64,000 bases of DNA, taken from the NCBI RefSeq assembly GCF_003259225.1, contig NZ_QHJF01000028.1, positions 1 through 64,000 of the forward strand, in the 5' to 3' direction. Below are positions 34,180 through 44,558 of the stretch, one piece after another. The translations under genes and the position numbers were made by a program. The stretch's first letter is position 1; each line of letters starts with the position of its first letter. Under the pieces are notes generated by a model. It saw only the letters and a list, made by a program, of their open reading frames with translations. It made no database searches and was not told where the DNA came from. The DNA comes from Marinomonas arctica. Its GTDB lineage: Bacteria; Pseudomonadota; Gammaproteobacteria; Pseudomonadales; Marinomonadaceae.

Positions 34180-35070
34180 TTATCTTGGTACTTGCGCTTG
34201 AAGATGAGTGATTAACCTTTCCATCAAGGGCGTTAGGCTGTTTTTGCGCCATACAAAGTGGATGGCGAGTTCTGGTAGTACGCCATCAATCGGGCGATAG
34301 GTTAAGCCTTCCCGCTGGTCGAATTGGGTGGATTCAGGCACAAGCGCCACACCGACGCCTGCGGCGACTAGGGTGCGAGTGGTTTGGGTCAATCGAGCAA
34401 TTTGTACAATGTTGGGTTCTACTCCAGCCGCATGAAGAGAGTGCATAATCTGATCGTATAACGATGGGTGGGCTTGTCGAACAAAGGAGATAAACGGCAG
34501 CTGGTGCAAATCACTTAAAGGCACACTGTCTTTTTGCGCAAGAGGATGGTTGTCAGGTAAAGCGAGCAGGTGCTTTTGTATTTCATACTCTTGGTGTTCG
34601 AGATCTGTGATATCCATCAGTGGGTTAAGAAAGATCATGGCTAAGTCGATTTTTTCTGTTCTTAAAGCATCCAGGGCATGGGTCGTGGTCATTTCTTCTA
34701 GATTGAGTGTCACACCATGGTTGTTTTGTTTGAATTGCGCGATGCCCTTAGAAAAATGCGGAGTACCCGCTGCCCAAACAAAACCAAGTGATAGGTTACC
34801 TGCCGTACCGTTAGCCACACTGCGGACTTGTTCCTGGATTTTTTCCCAGTTCTGTAATAGCGCTCTGGCTTGAGGTAAAAACACTTCTCCGGCTGGTGTC
34901 AGCGACACTTTTTGGCTGCTGCGCTCAAACAGTACGGCACCAAGTTCATCTTCAATGGCTTTGATTTGTTGTGACAACGGCGGCTGTGCAATATGTAAGC
35001 GAGCCGCAGCGCGTCCAAAATGCAGCTCTTCCGCCACGGTAATAAAATAATTCAGTTTTCTAAAGCGCAT
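34180..35070 (-). CDS. LysR-type regulator
   Basis: A 296-residue regulator of normal length. N-terminal HTH LNYFITVAEELHFGRAAARLHIAQPPLSQQIKAIEDELGAVLFERS, then a periplasmic-binding-like effector domain. The HTH matches the CatR/BenM-like branch, whose effectors are often aromatic or dicarboxylic acids. It is divergent from the Gfo/Idh/MocA gene (103-bp gap) and so its probable regulator. Confidence 0.9.
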   Translation of the reverse strand: MRFRKLNYFITVAEELHFGRAAARLHIAQPPLSQQIKAIEDELGAVLFERSSQKVSLTPAGEVFLPQARALLQNWEKIQEQVRSVANGTAGNLSLGFVWAAGTPHFSKGIAQFKQNNHGVTLNLEEMTTTHALDALRTEKIDLAMIFLNPLMDITDLEHQEYEIQKHLLALPDNHPLAQKDSVPLSDLHQLPFISFVRQAHPSLYDQIMHSLHAAGVEPNIVQIARLTQTTRTLVAAGVGVALVPESTQFDQREGLTYRPIDGVLPELAIHFVWRKNSLTPLMERLITHLQAQVPR

Positions 35071-35173
35071 GATATCTTTTTCATATTAAGCATGTGATTA
35101 ACATATATTAGACATAATGATACGCTTTTCCTATCTTAGCCTGACAAAATAATTCTAAGTTAGGTGAGACACC

Positions 35174-36385
35174 ATGAGCAGAGAAAAAATCGACGGACAG
35201 TTATTTAGTTATACCGGCCCAGCCTTTCATTACATCAATGAAGAAGAGCGTCACTTCTTTGCCAAAGAGCCGGCGCAGTTTCGTGTGAATCTGATTGGTT
35301 GCGGCATGATTGGTATGGAGCACATGCGTGTGGCGACTCGTGTTGGCCGTTCAGCTATTCATGGTGTGTTTGATCTCAATGAGCGCAGTGTGAAAGTAGC
35401 AAAAGAAGAATTTGCCAAAATTACCGATGAAGACTTTAAAGTCTACGACAGCCTAGAAGCGGCGTGTAATGATCCTGAAGTTGACGGCATTTTAATTTGT
35501 ACGCCTAACTTTACGCATCTTGATGTGCTAAAAGTGGCGATCAAATCGGGCAAGCATATCTTCATGGAAAAGCCGATGGCGACTAAGTTAGAAGATGCCT
35601 ACGAAATCACTAAAATGGCGAAAGAGTACGGCGCCGTTTTGCAAATCGGTTTGCAGTACCGCTATAAATCCATCTATGCTGAAGCGATCCACGAAGTACT
35701 AGAGCGCAAAGCGGTTGGTGAAGTGAAAATGATCAACATCATGGAACACCGTATCCCCTTCCTAGATAAAGTAAACCAATGGAACAAATTCTCTAAATTC
35801 TCTGGCGGAACGCTGGTGGAAAAATGCTGCCATTACTTTGATTTGATGAACCTGTTTGCTCAGTCTCGTCCGGTACGTGTTTATGCCAATGGTTCCCAGT
35901 CTACTAACTTCCGTGATTTCGAATTCAAGGGCGAAAAATCTGACATTCTGGACAGCGCTTTCGTAACGGTTGAATACGCCAATGGCGTTCGTGCTGGCTT
36001 TAATCTTTGCATGTTTGCGCCTATGTTCCATGAAGAGTTGTTGGTGTGTGGTGATGAAGGTCGAGTGAAAGCCGCTGAGATTGAAGACTTCAGCGAAAAC
36101 GCACGTTTGCGTACCGAAATGGAAGTTTTCTGTGGTCAGAATCGCCCCTCTAAAACCTCACAGCCGGGCTACCCAAAATTGATCGAAGCCTCTGGTCATA
36201 ACGGTGCAACTTGGTTCGAGCACATTGCATTTGCCGATCAAATGGCAGGCAAAAAAACCAACAGCGCAACAGTCGAAGAAGGCTTCTGGTCTGTTGTGGT
36301 GGGTTGTGCTGCGGAAGAATCGGTAAAAACAGGCAAGATTATCGACGTGGCTGAACTGCTTAAATCCAAAGGGATTGAGCTGTAA
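35174..36385 (+). CDS. Gfo/Idh/MocA-family NAD(P)-dependent oxidoreductase
   Basis: A 403-residue protein. After a 35-residue N-terminal extension comes the Rossmann motif VNLIGCGMIGMEH, then FMEKPMATKLEDA (the family EKP motif) and a C-terminal GFO_IDH_MocA_C domain with SGGTLVEKCCHYFDLMNLF, which holds the expected catalytic His. Family enzymes oxidise sugars, inositols or aldonates at one hydroxyl. It is monocistronic, ending in a strong terminator, between a divergent LysR gene and the tct operon. The substrate is unknown; an inositol or uronate derivative would suit the area. Confidence 0.85.
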   Translation: MSREKIDGQLFSYTGPAFHYINEEERHFFAKEPAQFRVNLIGCGMIGMEHMRVATRVGRSAIHGVFDLNERSVKVAKEEFAKITDEDFKVYDSLEAACNDPEVDGILICTPNFTHLDVLKVAIKSGKHIFMEKPMATKLEDAYEITKMAKEYGAVLQIGLQYRYKSIYAEAIHEVLERKAVGEVKMINIMEHRIPFLDKVNQWNKFSKFSGGTLVEKCCHYFDLMNLFAQSRPVRVYANGSQSTNFRDFEFKGEKSDILDSAFVTVEYANGVRAGFNLCMFAPMFHEELLVCGDEGRVKAAEIEDFSENARLRTEMEVFCGQNRPSKTSQPGYPKLIEASGHNGATWFEHIAFADQMAGKKTNSATVEEGFWSVVVGCAAEESVKTGKIIDVAELLKSKGIEL

Positions 36386-36409
36386 TAAATGACATAAGGC
36401 CAAAACTAG

Positions 36410-36446
36410 AGCTCAAGTTTGTTTAGCAAACTTGAGCTTTTTTTTT
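36410..36446 (+). terminator. Strong terminator after the Gfo/Idh gene
   Basis: A perfect 12-bp stem AGCTCAAGTTTG / CAAACTTGAGCT with a 5-nt loop and eight T. Confidence 0.9.
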
Positions 36447-36519
36447 GCGTTGTGCCAAATGAAACTAAATACTTGGATGTTTACAGGAGGATAAAAAAAT
36501 TCAATTCTGAGTTGAAATG

Positions 36520-36536
36520 TTAGTTGTATGATGTAT
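36520..36536. promoter_or_regulatory. Shared 17-nt operator-like motif, copy 1
   Basis: TTAGTTGTATGATGTAT lies 73 bp upstream of tctC. The identical 17 nt recur at 41299-41315 upstream of the KDG dehydratase gene. The TTGTATGATGTAT core resembles FadR-type GntR operators, so the regulator at 43738 is the likely ligand. Confidence 0.65.
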
Positions 36537-36608
36537 GATGTTTTTTAGCTCCTTCATGGGGTCATAAAAATACCTCCTAACTACAAAAACAACGATAGGA
36601 ATACGGTT

Positions 36609-37658
36609 ATGAAAAAATTATTTCAGAGCTCTAGCCTTGTATTGATGGCAGCTTGTGCCTTAGCTCCGGCAGCGACTTACGCGGCTGAGAACCCAATTCG
36701 AGGTAATATTCGTGTGGTGATTGGCTCTACATCTACGGGTGGTGATACTTATCAGGCAGCGGCTATTATTACTGAAGCGTTAGCCAAGAAAATCGATACA
36801 AATATTAAGGTCGATGCGGTTGGTTTTTCAGCCGGTTATCAGGCGCTTGAGCGAGTGCCAAGCGGCAATACCTTGATGATTTTTCATGACCAAGCCTATC
36901 TTGGTTATCTATATGGACAAAAAGGTTACGAAGATCCGTTTGCAAAATGGAATATTGGGCCGTCTTTTGCCATCAACCCCGGTAACGGCTACTTGGTTTC
37001 AAAAAAATCGCCATACAAAAACATGGATGAAATTCTAAACGCGGCAGGCAACGGCAAAACTGTGCGAGTTGCCATTCAGCCAGGTGGCGTCTCTGAAATC
37101 GGTTATACCGCAATGAAAAACGCGGTGCGTTTGGCTTATCCTGGTCAAGAAGACAATTTGGTGGCGCTGAACACAGGTTCTCAGTCTGACAAAAACCAAG
37201 CGTTGTTTGATGGTCTAGCCGATGTCATTAATGGCAGTGTGCAAGCAAACGAACAGTACACTCGTTTACCAGCAGACGATCAAAAAGCCATGGATTTTGT
37301 CTGGTTAACGGCAAAGGCGTCGACGATTGGTCAAGCCAATCCTAATGGCATGGGGGAAACTTCTCGTGATCAGTTAATGCAATATGCGTCTGGTCTTGGG
37401 GTAAATATTCCCATGGATGCCGATAACGATTTTACCTTCGATAAAGAGTTTTTCTTTTTATATAACAAACGTATGTCGCCTGAAGCTATCAAGTTTTTAG
37501 ATAATGCCTTGGCTGAAGTGTTTGCCGATGGTGAAGTGCAAGAAACCCTCAAAAAGTCTTTTTTCATCCCAAACTTCCGAACCTCTGCTGAAGCTCAGCA
37601 GCACTTAAAAGCGAAAAGTGACAGCTACGCGAAGATTATTAATAGTTTGCACAAATAA
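36609..37658 (+). CDS. tctC: TTT transporter substrate-binding protein (TctC/Bug family)
   Basis: A 349-residue periplasmic receptor with a signal peptide (LMAACALAPAATYA-AENPI, cut near residue 26). It begins IRVVIGSTSTGGDTYQAAAIITEALAKK, the tripartite tricarboxylate transporter receptor opening. It is more divergent than typical Bug proteins. The tctB and tctA genes and the galactarate pathway follow, so glucarate/galactarate or a related diacid is the likely ligand. Confidence 0.85.
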   Translation: MKKLFQSSSLVLMAACALAPAATYAAENPIRGNIRVVIGSTSTGGDTYQAAAIITEALAKKIDTNIKVDAVGFSAGYQALERVPSGNTLMIFHDQAYLGYLYGQKGYEDPFAKWNIGPSFAINPGNGYLVSKKSPYKNMDEILNAAGNGKTVRVAIQPGGVSEIGYTAMKNAVRLAYPGQEDNLVALNTGSQSDKNQALFDGLADVINGSVQANEQYTRLPADDQKAMDFVWLTAKASTIGQANPNGMGETSRDQLMQYASGLGVNIPMDADNDFTFDKEFFFLYNKRMSPEAIKFLDNALAEVFADGEVQETLKKSFFIPNFRTSAEAQQHLKAKSDSYAKIINSLHK

Positions 37659-37727
37659 TCTTCTTAGATTGGCGTCGTAGGTATTGCGTGCCTGTGACGC
37701 CATGGTATCTCGCGTGTGAGGGTCAAT

Positions 37728-38165
37728 ATGTTTGATTGGTTTATATCGTTGAATTCCGTGACGATCGATTTTGATACGTCTCATCAGTTCTTTCCTCGAA
37801 TTATCATTACGCTGTTGCTGGTGTTAGGGAGCTTGATTCTTCTTGCTAACATTCGTCCTGTCTGGCGAGCAATGCGTTCTGGTCGTTATCAGTTTTTTGT
37901 GCGTAATGCGGATTTCTTCCGCTTGCTGGTAACCCTAGTGCTGATTCCTGTGTATTTCTGGTCGATGGATGCGATAGGCGAAGAGCTGCCCAATATGGGA
38001 TTGGGCTTTTTGCTGGCGTCGATTCCTTTTGTGTTTCTGATGTCGATGCTTTATTGCCATGAAAGAACTCGCCGGAATGTCACCATCATTACTGCCAATG
38101 CTGTGATTGCGCCTACTGTCGTATGGGGCGTGCTTTACCATCTTTTCCTTGTGTCTATGCCTTAG
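37728..38165 (+). CDS. tctB: TTT transporter small membrane subunit (TctB-like)
   Basis: A 145-residue inner-membrane protein with four hydrophobic helices, in the TctB position between tctC and tctA. Sequence similarity within TctB proteins is low, so the call leans on position and topology. ATG 37728 has GAGGG 5 nt upstream and is preferred to an in-frame GTG at 37716. Confidence 0.75.
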   Translation: MFDWFISLNSVTIDFDTSHQFFPRIIITLLLVLGSLILLANIRPVWRAMRSGRYQFFVRNADFFRLLVTLVLIPVYFWSMDAIGEELPNMGLGFLLASIPFVFLMSMLYCHERTRRNVTIITANAVIAPTVVWGVLYHLFLVSMP

Positions 38166-38183
38166 CTATCAGGAGTAAATGTT

Positions 38184-39686
38184 ATGGAGTTTTTAGAATT
38201 ACTCTCGCCGGCTTTTTTCTTGTTAGCCGCCGCAGGGGCGATTATTGGTATTGTTTTTGGGGCTATCCCTGGAATGACCGCAACCATGGCGGTCGCGGTT
38301 TGCTTACCATTGACCTATACATTGGGGCTGCAAGAAGGCTTGGCTTTGTTGCTAGGTTTGTATGTTGGTGGTATTTCGGGAGGTTTGGTGCCTGCCATAT
38401 TGCTCAATATCCCAGGAACCCCTTCGTCTATTACAACGACCTTTGATGGCTACCCAATGGCGCAGCGAGGAGAAGCTGAACGCGCCTTAAAAATATGCAT
38501 TGTGGCGTCTTTGGTCGGCGGTGTTTTTAGTGCCTTGGTGTTGTTTTTCTTTGCGCCAGTGTTGGCGGATTTTGCCATTAAGTTTTCCTATGTTGAAAAA
38601 TTCTTAATGATTTTCTTTGCTCTGACAGTGATTGCTTCTTTATCGAAGAATATTGTCATGGGGGTGTTTAGCGGTTTATTGGGGGTCTTGCTCAGTTTAA
38701 TTGGCTCCTACGATGTGTCTGATGGTGGTAATGGTGAGTATCGATTGATGCTGCCGTTTATGGAGCCTTACCTTGCCTTCGGATTTTCCTTGTTGCCTGT
38801 CCTGATCGGTTTGTTTGGAATATCGACCATCATAGAAGAAGCGGAAAAGGGGGCAAAAGAGTCGTCCCAGGAAGATAAAGTGAATTTAACAAAAGGTAAG
38901 CCATTTCGCTTCTCTGTTTTCAAAGGGCAAGTGGGCAATTTATTGCGTTCTTCATCGATTGGTACCTTTATTGGGATGTTGCCGGGCATAGGGGGCAGTG
39001 CAGCATCGATTTTGGCCTATACCCAACAAAAAAATCTCTCCAAGCAGCCGCACAAAATGGGCACCGGTGAGCCAGAAGGATTGGTGGCGTCAGAGTCTGC
39101 CAATAACGGTTTGACGGGGGGCGCTTTAATTCCGTTACTGTCTCTAGGGATTCCAGGTGACAGTACCACGGCCGTATTGATCGGTGCGTTTACCTTGCAA
39201 GGGTTGCAAGTCGGTCCTTTGTTCATCGGGGAAAACATCGACACATGGTATTCCATGATAACGGCCTTGATGTTTGCCAATGTGGTGATGTTTGTGGTGA
39301 TGTTTTATGCCATTCGCTACATCGCTAAGGTGGTGTTGATCCCTAAGTTTATCCTTTATCCCATCATAGTAATGATGTGTACCGTCGGAGCGTACGCCAT
39401 TAATTACGGCATTATGTTCGATGTCTGGACCTTGTTTATTTTTGGTGTGGCGGGTTGGATTTTTACCAAGATTGGCATTGAAGTAGCGCCGTTGGTGATT
39501 GGTTTTATTTTGGGTGGCAGTGCGGAAGTGTACTTTGTGAAGAGTTTAGAGTCCTACGGAGAATACACCGTATTGTTTACTAAAAGCCCGATTGCCATGG
39601 TGCTTTGGGGATTGATTGTCTTGTCTATTGTTGTCTCATTCATGATACATAAAAAAAGCAAGCAGCATTCAGGGGAGAGTAAATGA
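38184..39686 (+). CDS. tctA: TTT transporter large membrane subunit (TctA)
   Basis: A 500-residue inner-membrane protein with about 12 helices. It carries the TctA hallmarks [70 protein letters not shown] and [21 protein letters not shown]. It overlaps garD by 4 nt (ATGA), which couples uptake to catabolism. Confidence 0.95.
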   Translation: MEFLELLSPAFFLLAAAGAIIGIVFGAIPGMTATMAVAVCLPLTYTLGLQEGLALLLGLYVGGISGGLVPAILLNIPGTPSSITTTFDGYPMAQRGEAERALKICIVASLVGGVFSALVLFFFAPVLADFAIKFSYVEKFLMIFFALTVIASLSKNIVMGVFSGLLGVLLSLIGSYDVSDGGNGEYRLMLPFMEPYLAFGFSLLPVLIGLFGISTIIEEAEKGAKESSQEDKVNLTKGKPFRFSVFKGQVGNLLRSSSIGTFIGMLPGIGGSAASILAYTQQKNLSKQPHKMGTGEPEGLVASESANNGLTGGALIPLLSLGIPGDSTTAVLIGAFTLQGLQVGPLFIGENIDTWYSMITALMFANVVMFVVMFYAIRYIAKVVLIPKFILYPIIVMMCTVGAYAINYGIMFDVWTLFIFGVAGWIFTKIGIEVAPLVIGFILGGSAEVYFVKSLESYGEYTVLFTKSPIAMVLWGLIVLSIVVSFMIHKKSKQHSGESK

Positions 39687-41254
39687 GTTCATCTTATGTG
39701 TTAATTAAAATTCATGACAATGACAATGTTGCGATCATCTTGAATCAAGGTGGTGCGCCAGTGGGTGCCGAGTTAGATAATGGGTTGGTGCTAAAAGAGG
39801 CGGTACCACAAGGTCACAAAGTGTCTTTGCAGGTAATAAAAGTAGGCGAAAAGATCATTCGGTATAACGAAGTGATTGGTTATGCGGATAAAGATTTGGA
39901 CGCTGGATGCTGGGTGTCTGAGCAGGTGGTGCGGATGCCGACGCCACCAAACCTTGACGAGTTGCCGTTGGCGACTCGAGAAAAGCCTAAATTTGAACCA
40001 TTAGAGGGTTATACCTTTAACGGTTATAAAAATGCCGATGGTTCTGCTGGCACAAAAAACCTTTTGGGTATCAGCACCAGTGTGCAGTGTGTGGCCGGTA
40101 TCACAGACTATGTGGTCAAGCTGATCAAGCAGACTTTGCTGCCAAAATACCCGAATGTGGATGGTGTGGTGGCACTGAACCATTCCTATGGTTGTGGTGT
40201 GGCGATCAATGCTCCGGGCGCGATCGTGCCAATTCGGACGTTACAAAATATGGCGAAGAACCCCAATTTTGGTGGTGAAATCATGGTGATTGGTTTGGGC
40301 TGTGAAAAACTACAGCCTCATCGTTTGCTTGAGATTGATGATTCGCAAGCGGTGAATATTCTGCCTAATTCTGCGGCGGCGAAACGACTTGAAGACAGCA
40401 TCGTGAGTTTGCAAGACGAATCACATCACGGCTTTCAAGATATGGTCGACCATATTATGGAGATGGCCGAAGAGCATCTTAAACGCTTAAATTTACGTCG
40501 TCGTGAGCCTTGTCCTATTTCTGAGTTGGTTGTTGGGATGCAGTGCGGTGGCAGTGATGCGTTTTCTGGCATTACTGCAAACCCTGCTGTGGGTTATGCC
40601 TCGGATCTGATTGTGCGTGCGGGTGGGTCGGTGATGTTTTCAGAAGTCACCGAAGTACGTGACGCGATTCATTTGTTAACCCCAAGAGCCGAAACCGTCG
40701 AAGTAGGCAAAGCCTTGCTGCGTGAAATGCAGTGGTACGACGATTACCTCAATCAGGGGCAAGCGGACCGCAGTGCGAACACCACGCCGGGTAATAAAAA
40801 AGGCGGGTTAAATAATATTGTAGAGAAGTCCTTAGGATCGATTACCAAGTCTGGTAATAGCCCAATTGTGGATGTGTTAAGCCCTGGAGAACGTATCCGT
40901 AAACGTGGTTTGAACTTCGCGGCGACACCCGCCAGTGACTTTATATGCGGCACGCTTCAGTTTGCCTCTGGTATGAATGTGCAAGTTTTTACTACAGGGC
41001 GAGGAACACCTTACGGCTTAGAAGTGGCGCCTGTGATTAAAGTGTCGACCAATAGTTCATTAGGGAATCGCTGGCATGATTTGATCGACATGGATGCTGG
41101 GCGCATGGCAACCAAGGAAATCACGTTAGAAGAAGCGGGCTGGGAGTTGTTTCATCTGATATTGGATGTGGCAAGCGGACGCAAACAGGTGGCGGCTGAC
41201 CGTTTAGGATTGCATAACGATCTTGTGCTGTTTAACCCAGCCCCTGTGACTTAA
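39683..41254 (+). CDS. garD: Galactarate dehydratase (GarD, UxaA family)
   Basis: A 523-residue enzyme. An N-terminal SAF/UxaA-type domain (1-90) and a C-terminal altronate/galactarate dehydratase domain: [64 protein letters not shown] and [33 protein letters not shown] (approximate). It converts D-galactarate to 5-dehydro-4-deoxy-D-glucarate, the same product as glucarate dehydratase. The full family length and the ATGA overlap with tctA support the assignment over UxaA altronate dehydratase. Confidence 0.9.
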   Translation: MSSSYVLIKIHDNDNVAIILNQGGAPVGAELDNGLVLKEAVPQGHKVSLQVIKVGEKIIRYNEVIGYADKDLDAGCWVSEQVVRMPTPPNLDELPLATREKPKFEPLEGYTFNGYKNADGSAGTKNLLGISTSVQCVAGITDYVVKLIKQTLLPKYPNVDGVVALNHSYGCGVAINAPGAIVPIRTLQNMAKNPNFGGEIMVIGLGCEKLQPHRLLEIDDSQAVNILPNSAAAKRLEDSIVSLQDESHHGFQDMVDHIMEMAEEHLKRLNLRRREPCPISELVVGMQCGGSDAFSGITANPAVGYASDLIVRAGGSVMFSEVTEVRDAIHLLTPRAETVEVGKALLREMQWYDDYLNQGQADRSANTTPGNKKGGLNNIVEKSLGSITKSGNSPIVDVLSPGERIRKRGLNFAATPASDFICGTLQFASGMNVQVFTTGRGTPYGLEVAPVIKVSTNSSLGNRWHDLIDMDAGRMATKEITLEEAGWELFHLILDVASGRKQVAADRLGLHNDLVLFNPAPVT

Positions 41255-41298
41255 GCCGATACTATTATAAAAGCAAATTTGGCTTGTAATTCGTCTTT

Positions 41299-41315
41299 TT
41301 AGTTGTATGATGTAT
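41299..41315. promoter_or_regulatory. Shared 17-nt operator-like motif, copy 2
   Basis: TTAGTTGTATGATGTAT again, here followed by TACAAG so that TTGTATGATGTATTACAA is an imperfect inverted repeat. It lies 68 bp upstream of the KDG dehydratase gene. Confidence 0.65.
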
Positions 41316-41382
41316 TACAAGTTATGTCAGAAATCTTCCGAACTAAGGAAGGTGTTATTAATATAATAAAGAGGAAAAAAGC

Positions 41383-42294
41383 ATGGCTTTTTCGGTTGAA
41401 CAAATGAGATCAGCATTGAGCGACGGACTGTTGTCCTTTCCAGTAACGGATTTTGATGCGAATGGTAAATTTAACGCAGAGACATTCCGTCAACGCCTAG
41501 AGTCTTTTATCAAACATGGCGTGTCTTCTATTTTTGTGGCGGGTGGTACGGGGGAGTTCTTTTCTCTCGACGAAGACGACTATCGTCAAATTGTTGAGCT
41601 GTCTGTTGCGACCGTAAAAGGCCGTGTTCCAGTTATTGCATCGGCGGGCCGCAGCGTTTCTGATGCTAAGAAGTTTGTAGCGATTGCCGATGAAGCTGGC
41701 TGTGACGGTATTTTGTTGATGCCTCCTTTTCTAACAGAATGCCCTGAAGACGGTATTGTTGAGTACGCTAGCCAAATCATGGCCTCTAGCAAAACACATT
41801 TTATTTATTACAACCGTGGTAATGGCATTCTGACCGCTGAAAGTGTGAAAGCCTTGGCGGCAGCGAACCCCAATATGGTGGCGCTAAAAGATGGCGTGGG
41901 TAACATCGCGGCATTGAACGATACGATTAAAACCGTCGGTGATCGTTTGGTGTACATAGGTGGTGTACCAACGGCGGAAATTTTCGCTGAAGCCTATTTG
42001 TCGATTGGCGTGAATACTTATTCTTCTGCGGTCTTTAACTTTATGCCAGAAATGGCCAACAAGTTCTACAAAGCGCTGCGTGCAGGAGATCAGGCGGTGG
42101 TGACGGCAATCATTAAAGATTTCTTTATCCCATTCTGCCGTTTGCGTGATCGCAAAAAAGGCTATGCCGTGAGCCTAATTAAAGCGGGCACCACCTTGAT
42201 GGGTCACACGGCTGGTAATGTGCGTGCACCACTCACTATGCCGACAGCAGGTGAAGTGGCGGAGTTAGAAGCAATTATTAAGAAAAACTCTTGA
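41383..42294 (+). CDS. 5-dehydro-4-deoxyglucarate dehydratase
   Basis: A 303-residue DapA-superfamily TIM barrel. [16 protein letters not shown] is the family motif, FIYYNRGNG carries the catalytic Tyr, and Lys169 in VALKDGVGN forms the Schiff base. It dehydrates and decarboxylates 5-dehydro-4-deoxy-D-glucarate to 2-oxoglutarate semialdehyde. GarD and GudD both supply its substrate, and the semialdehyde dehydrogenase at 44559 consumes its product. GAGG precedes the ATG. Confidence 0.95.
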   Translation: MAFSVEQMRSALSDGLLSFPVTDFDANGKFNAETFRQRLESFIKHGVSSIFVAGGTGEFFSLDEDDYRQIVELSVATVKGRVPVIASAGRSVSDAKKFVAIADEAGCDGILLMPPFLTECPEDGIVEYASQIMASSKTHFIYYNRGNGILTAESVKALAAANPNMVALKDGVGNIAALNDTIKTVGDRLVYIGGVPTAEIFAEAYLSIGVNTYSSAVFNFMPEMANKFYKALRAGDQAVVTAIIKDFFIPFCRLRDRKKGYAVSLIKAGTTLMGHTAGNVRAPLTMPTAGEVAELEAIIKKNS

Positions 42295-42301
42295 TACCTT
42301 A

Positions 42302-42341
42302 GAGAAGGTTAGGTCGGATAGCCTCACCTTCTCATTTTTTT
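42302..42341 (+). terminator. Terminator between KDG dehydratase and gudD
   Basis: Stem GAGAAGGT (42302-42309) / ACCTTCTC (42326-42333), extended by AGG/CCT, then ATTTTTTT. It would let the dehydratase be made in excess over gudD. Confidence 0.8.
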
Positions 42342-42361
42342 ACAAGGCAGAGATTCGCATT

Positions 42362-43687
42362 ATGTTTACAACAATAAAAAAGATGCAGGTAATACCCGTT
42401 GCTGGCTACGATAGTTTTTTACTGAATCTAAGTGGCGGACATGCACCTTGGTTTATTCGTACAGTGGTGGTACTGGAAGATAACGACGGCAATATCGGCT
42501 TAGGTGAAGTGCCAGCGACGGATAAAATTATTTCTACACTTGAAGAGTGCCGCGTGCTGGTTGAAGGCAAAAACGTAGGTAAGTGGAAAAGTATTATCAG
42601 CGATGTGCGCAGCGCGACATCCGGTAAAGCGGATGATGTTCGCGGTAATCAAACCTTCGATTTAAGAACCGCAGTGCATGTCATTACGGCGATTGAATCG
42701 GCACTACTCGATTTGGCAGGCCAGAATATGGGCTTACCTGTTGTTGATTTACTGGGTCAATATGGCAAGCAGCGTGACGAAGTCGAAGCATTAGGTTACT
42801 TGTTTTTCCTTGGCGACCGCACCAAAACAAATTTGCCTTACCCAACCTATGATAACCCAGTAGATGATTGGGATCGGGTTCGTGGTCTAGAAGCCGTCAC
42901 ACCAGAATCCATTGCGACATTGGCGAAAGCCGCTTATGCACGATACGGTTTCAAAGATTTTAAATTAAAAGGCGGCGTCTTGGACGGTCATCAAGAAGCC
43001 GAATGTATTGCGGCTTTGTACGAGGCTTTTCCAGATGCGCGTTTAACGCTGGATCCAAATGGCGCGTGGACGCTGGATCAAGCGGTTGAATACTTGACGC
43101 CAGTGAAGCATATGTTGAGTTACGCAGAAGACCCTTGTGGTCAAGAAGGCGCGTGGTCTGGCCGCGAAACCATGTCGGAATTCAAACGTAGAACAGGTCT
43201 GAAAACCGCGACAAATATGATTGCGACGGATTGGAAGCAGCTGAAAAACGCTGTGCGTCTTGATTCGGTTGATATTCCACTTGCCGACTGTCATTTCTGG
43301 ACCATGCAAGGTGCGGTTGCCGTGGGCGAACTCTGCAATGAGTGGGGCATGACATGGGGTTCTCACAGTAATAACCATTTTGATATTTCGCTCGCAATGA
43401 TGACGCATGTTGCGGCCGCTTGCCCCGGTGAAGTGACCGCGATTGATACTCATTGGATTTGGCAAGATGGTCAACGAGTGACAAAAGCACCGTTAACAAT
43501 CCGTGGCGGTAAAATTACTGTGCCAACGAAACCGGGCTTAGGCATTGAATTGGATCGTGAAAAGCTGATGGAAGCCCATGCGCTGTATAAAACGCTTACC
43601 CTAGGTCAGCGTGATGACAGCTTGGCGATGCAGTTCTTGATTCCTGGCTGGACGTTTAATGCCAAAAAACCAGCGCTTGTTAGATAA
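42362..43687 (+). CDS. gudD: Glucarate dehydratase (GudD)
   Basis: A 441-residue enolase-superfamily enzyme, close to E. coli GudD in length and motif order: [10 protein letters not shown] with the catalytic Lys, metal ligands in LDPNGAW, AEDPCG and ATNMIATDW, and the catalytic His in [11 protein letters not shown]. It removes water from D-glucarate or L-idarate to give 5-dehydro-4-deoxy-D-glucarate. It lies 67 nt after the KDG dehydratase gene, beyond an intrinsic terminator. A paralog is at 47815. Confidence 0.95.
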   Translation: MFTTIKKMQVIPVAGYDSFLLNLSGGHAPWFIRTVVVLEDNDGNIGLGEVPATDKIISTLEECRVLVEGKNVGKWKSIISDVRSATSGKADDVRGNQTFDLRTAVHVITAIESALLDLAGQNMGLPVVDLLGQYGKQRDEVEALGYLFFLGDRTKTNLPYPTYDNPVDDWDRVRGLEAVTPESIATLAKAAYARYGFKDFKLKGGVLDGHQEAECIAALYEAFPDARLTLDPNGAWTLDQAVEYLTPVKHMLSYAEDPCGQEGAWSGRETMSEFKRRTGLKTATNMIATDWKQLKNAVRLDSVDIPLADCHFWTMQGAVAVGELCNEWGMTWGSHSNNHFDISLAMMTHVAAACPGEVTAIDTHWIWQDGQRVTKAPLTIRGGKITVPTKPGLGIELDREKLMEAHALYKTLTLGQRDDSLAMQFLIPGWTFNAKKPALVR

Positions 43688-43737
43688 GTGGCACTGGGGT
43701 AATGTTCTGGGTTTTAGAATAAACGGCGCAATAAGAT

Positions 43738-44502
43738 ATGGATAGGGTGAAAACAGTGGCTAAATCACTACAAATAGAACGAGTAGGCAAAGGCGATAGC
43801 TTGGCAAGCAATGTTGCAAAACAGCTTGAAAAGCAAATTTCGGCTGGGCACATTTCTGTGGGAGATAAATTGCCGACAGAAAATGCGTTATGCGATCTAT
43901 TTGGCGTGAGTCGAACTGTTATTCGAGAAGCCATCACTCAGCTGAAATCGTTAGGCTTGGTGGAGACAAAACGCGGTGTGGGTACGACTGTGATTCGTGC
44001 TCAATCAAGCGAGACCTTATTTGCTTATCGAATCGATCCTACGGCGATTGCCGATATTCTACATATCTTAGAAATGCGCTTGAGCGTGGAAACAACGGCT
44101 TGTGAATTGGCGGCGTTGCGTCGTTCAGACGAAGACGTTGCCATCCTTGAGAAGCATTTCAATGAGTTTGACGAGGCATTAAGCCGTGGCGAATTGGCCA
44201 GAAAAGAAGATTACGCTTTTCATTTGGCGATTTGCACCGCGACTCGTAACCCTTTCCTTAAACAGTTTTATGAGCAGTTTAATAAGAACGTTATCCCCAG
44301 AGCAAAATTAATAAACACAAACTTGAAGCAGGTGGCGACAGACGAATATTTGCGCCGCATTCGATCAGAGCATCTTGAAATACTCACTTGCATCAAAAAC
44401 CAAGATGCAGAAGGTGCAAAGCAGGCCATGCATAATCATTTGTATCGTGCCTACCATCTGTACGAACGCTACCAGAGCGATAACAAGTTTGATCTAGAAT
44501 AA
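43738..44502 (+). CDS. GntR-family regulator, FadR/FCD subfamily
   Basis: A 254-residue regulator with a winged HTH at about 15-80 (LEKQISAGHISVGDKLPTENALCDLFGVSRTVIREAITQLKSLGLVETKRGVGTTV) and an FCD effector domain at about 95-235, with the metal-binding His-rich helices (FHLAICTATRNPF, EHLEILTCIKNQDAEGAKQAMHNHL). In the aldarate cluster it is the expected repressor binding the 17-nt motifs at 36520 and 41299. An in-frame GTG at 43756 has a better ribosome-binding site (AGGG 8 nt upstream) and may be the true start. Confidence 0.9.
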   Translation: MDRVKTVAKSLQIERVGKGDSLASNVAKQLEKQISAGHISVGDKLPTENALCDLFGVSRTVIREAITQLKSLGLVETKRGVGTTVIRAQSSETLFAYRIDPTAIADILHILEMRLSVETTACELAALRRSDEDVAILEKHFNEFDEALSRGELARKEDYAFHLAICTATRNPFLKQFYEQFNKNVIPRAKLINTNLKQVATDEYLRRIRSEHLEILTCIKNQDAEGAKQAMHNHLYRAYHLYERYQSDNKFDLE

Positions 44503-44506
44503 CGTA

Positions 44507-44537
44507 TTAAAAGTGAGTTTGGCTCACTTTTAATTTT
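44507..44537 (+). terminator. Terminator between gntR and the semialdehyde dehydrogenase gene
   Basis: A perfect 11-bp stem TTAAAAGTGAG / CTCACTTTTAA with a 5-nt loop and a following TTTT. Confidence 0.7.
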
Positions 44538-44558
44538 CGATAAAACTGAGGGGGAAAC

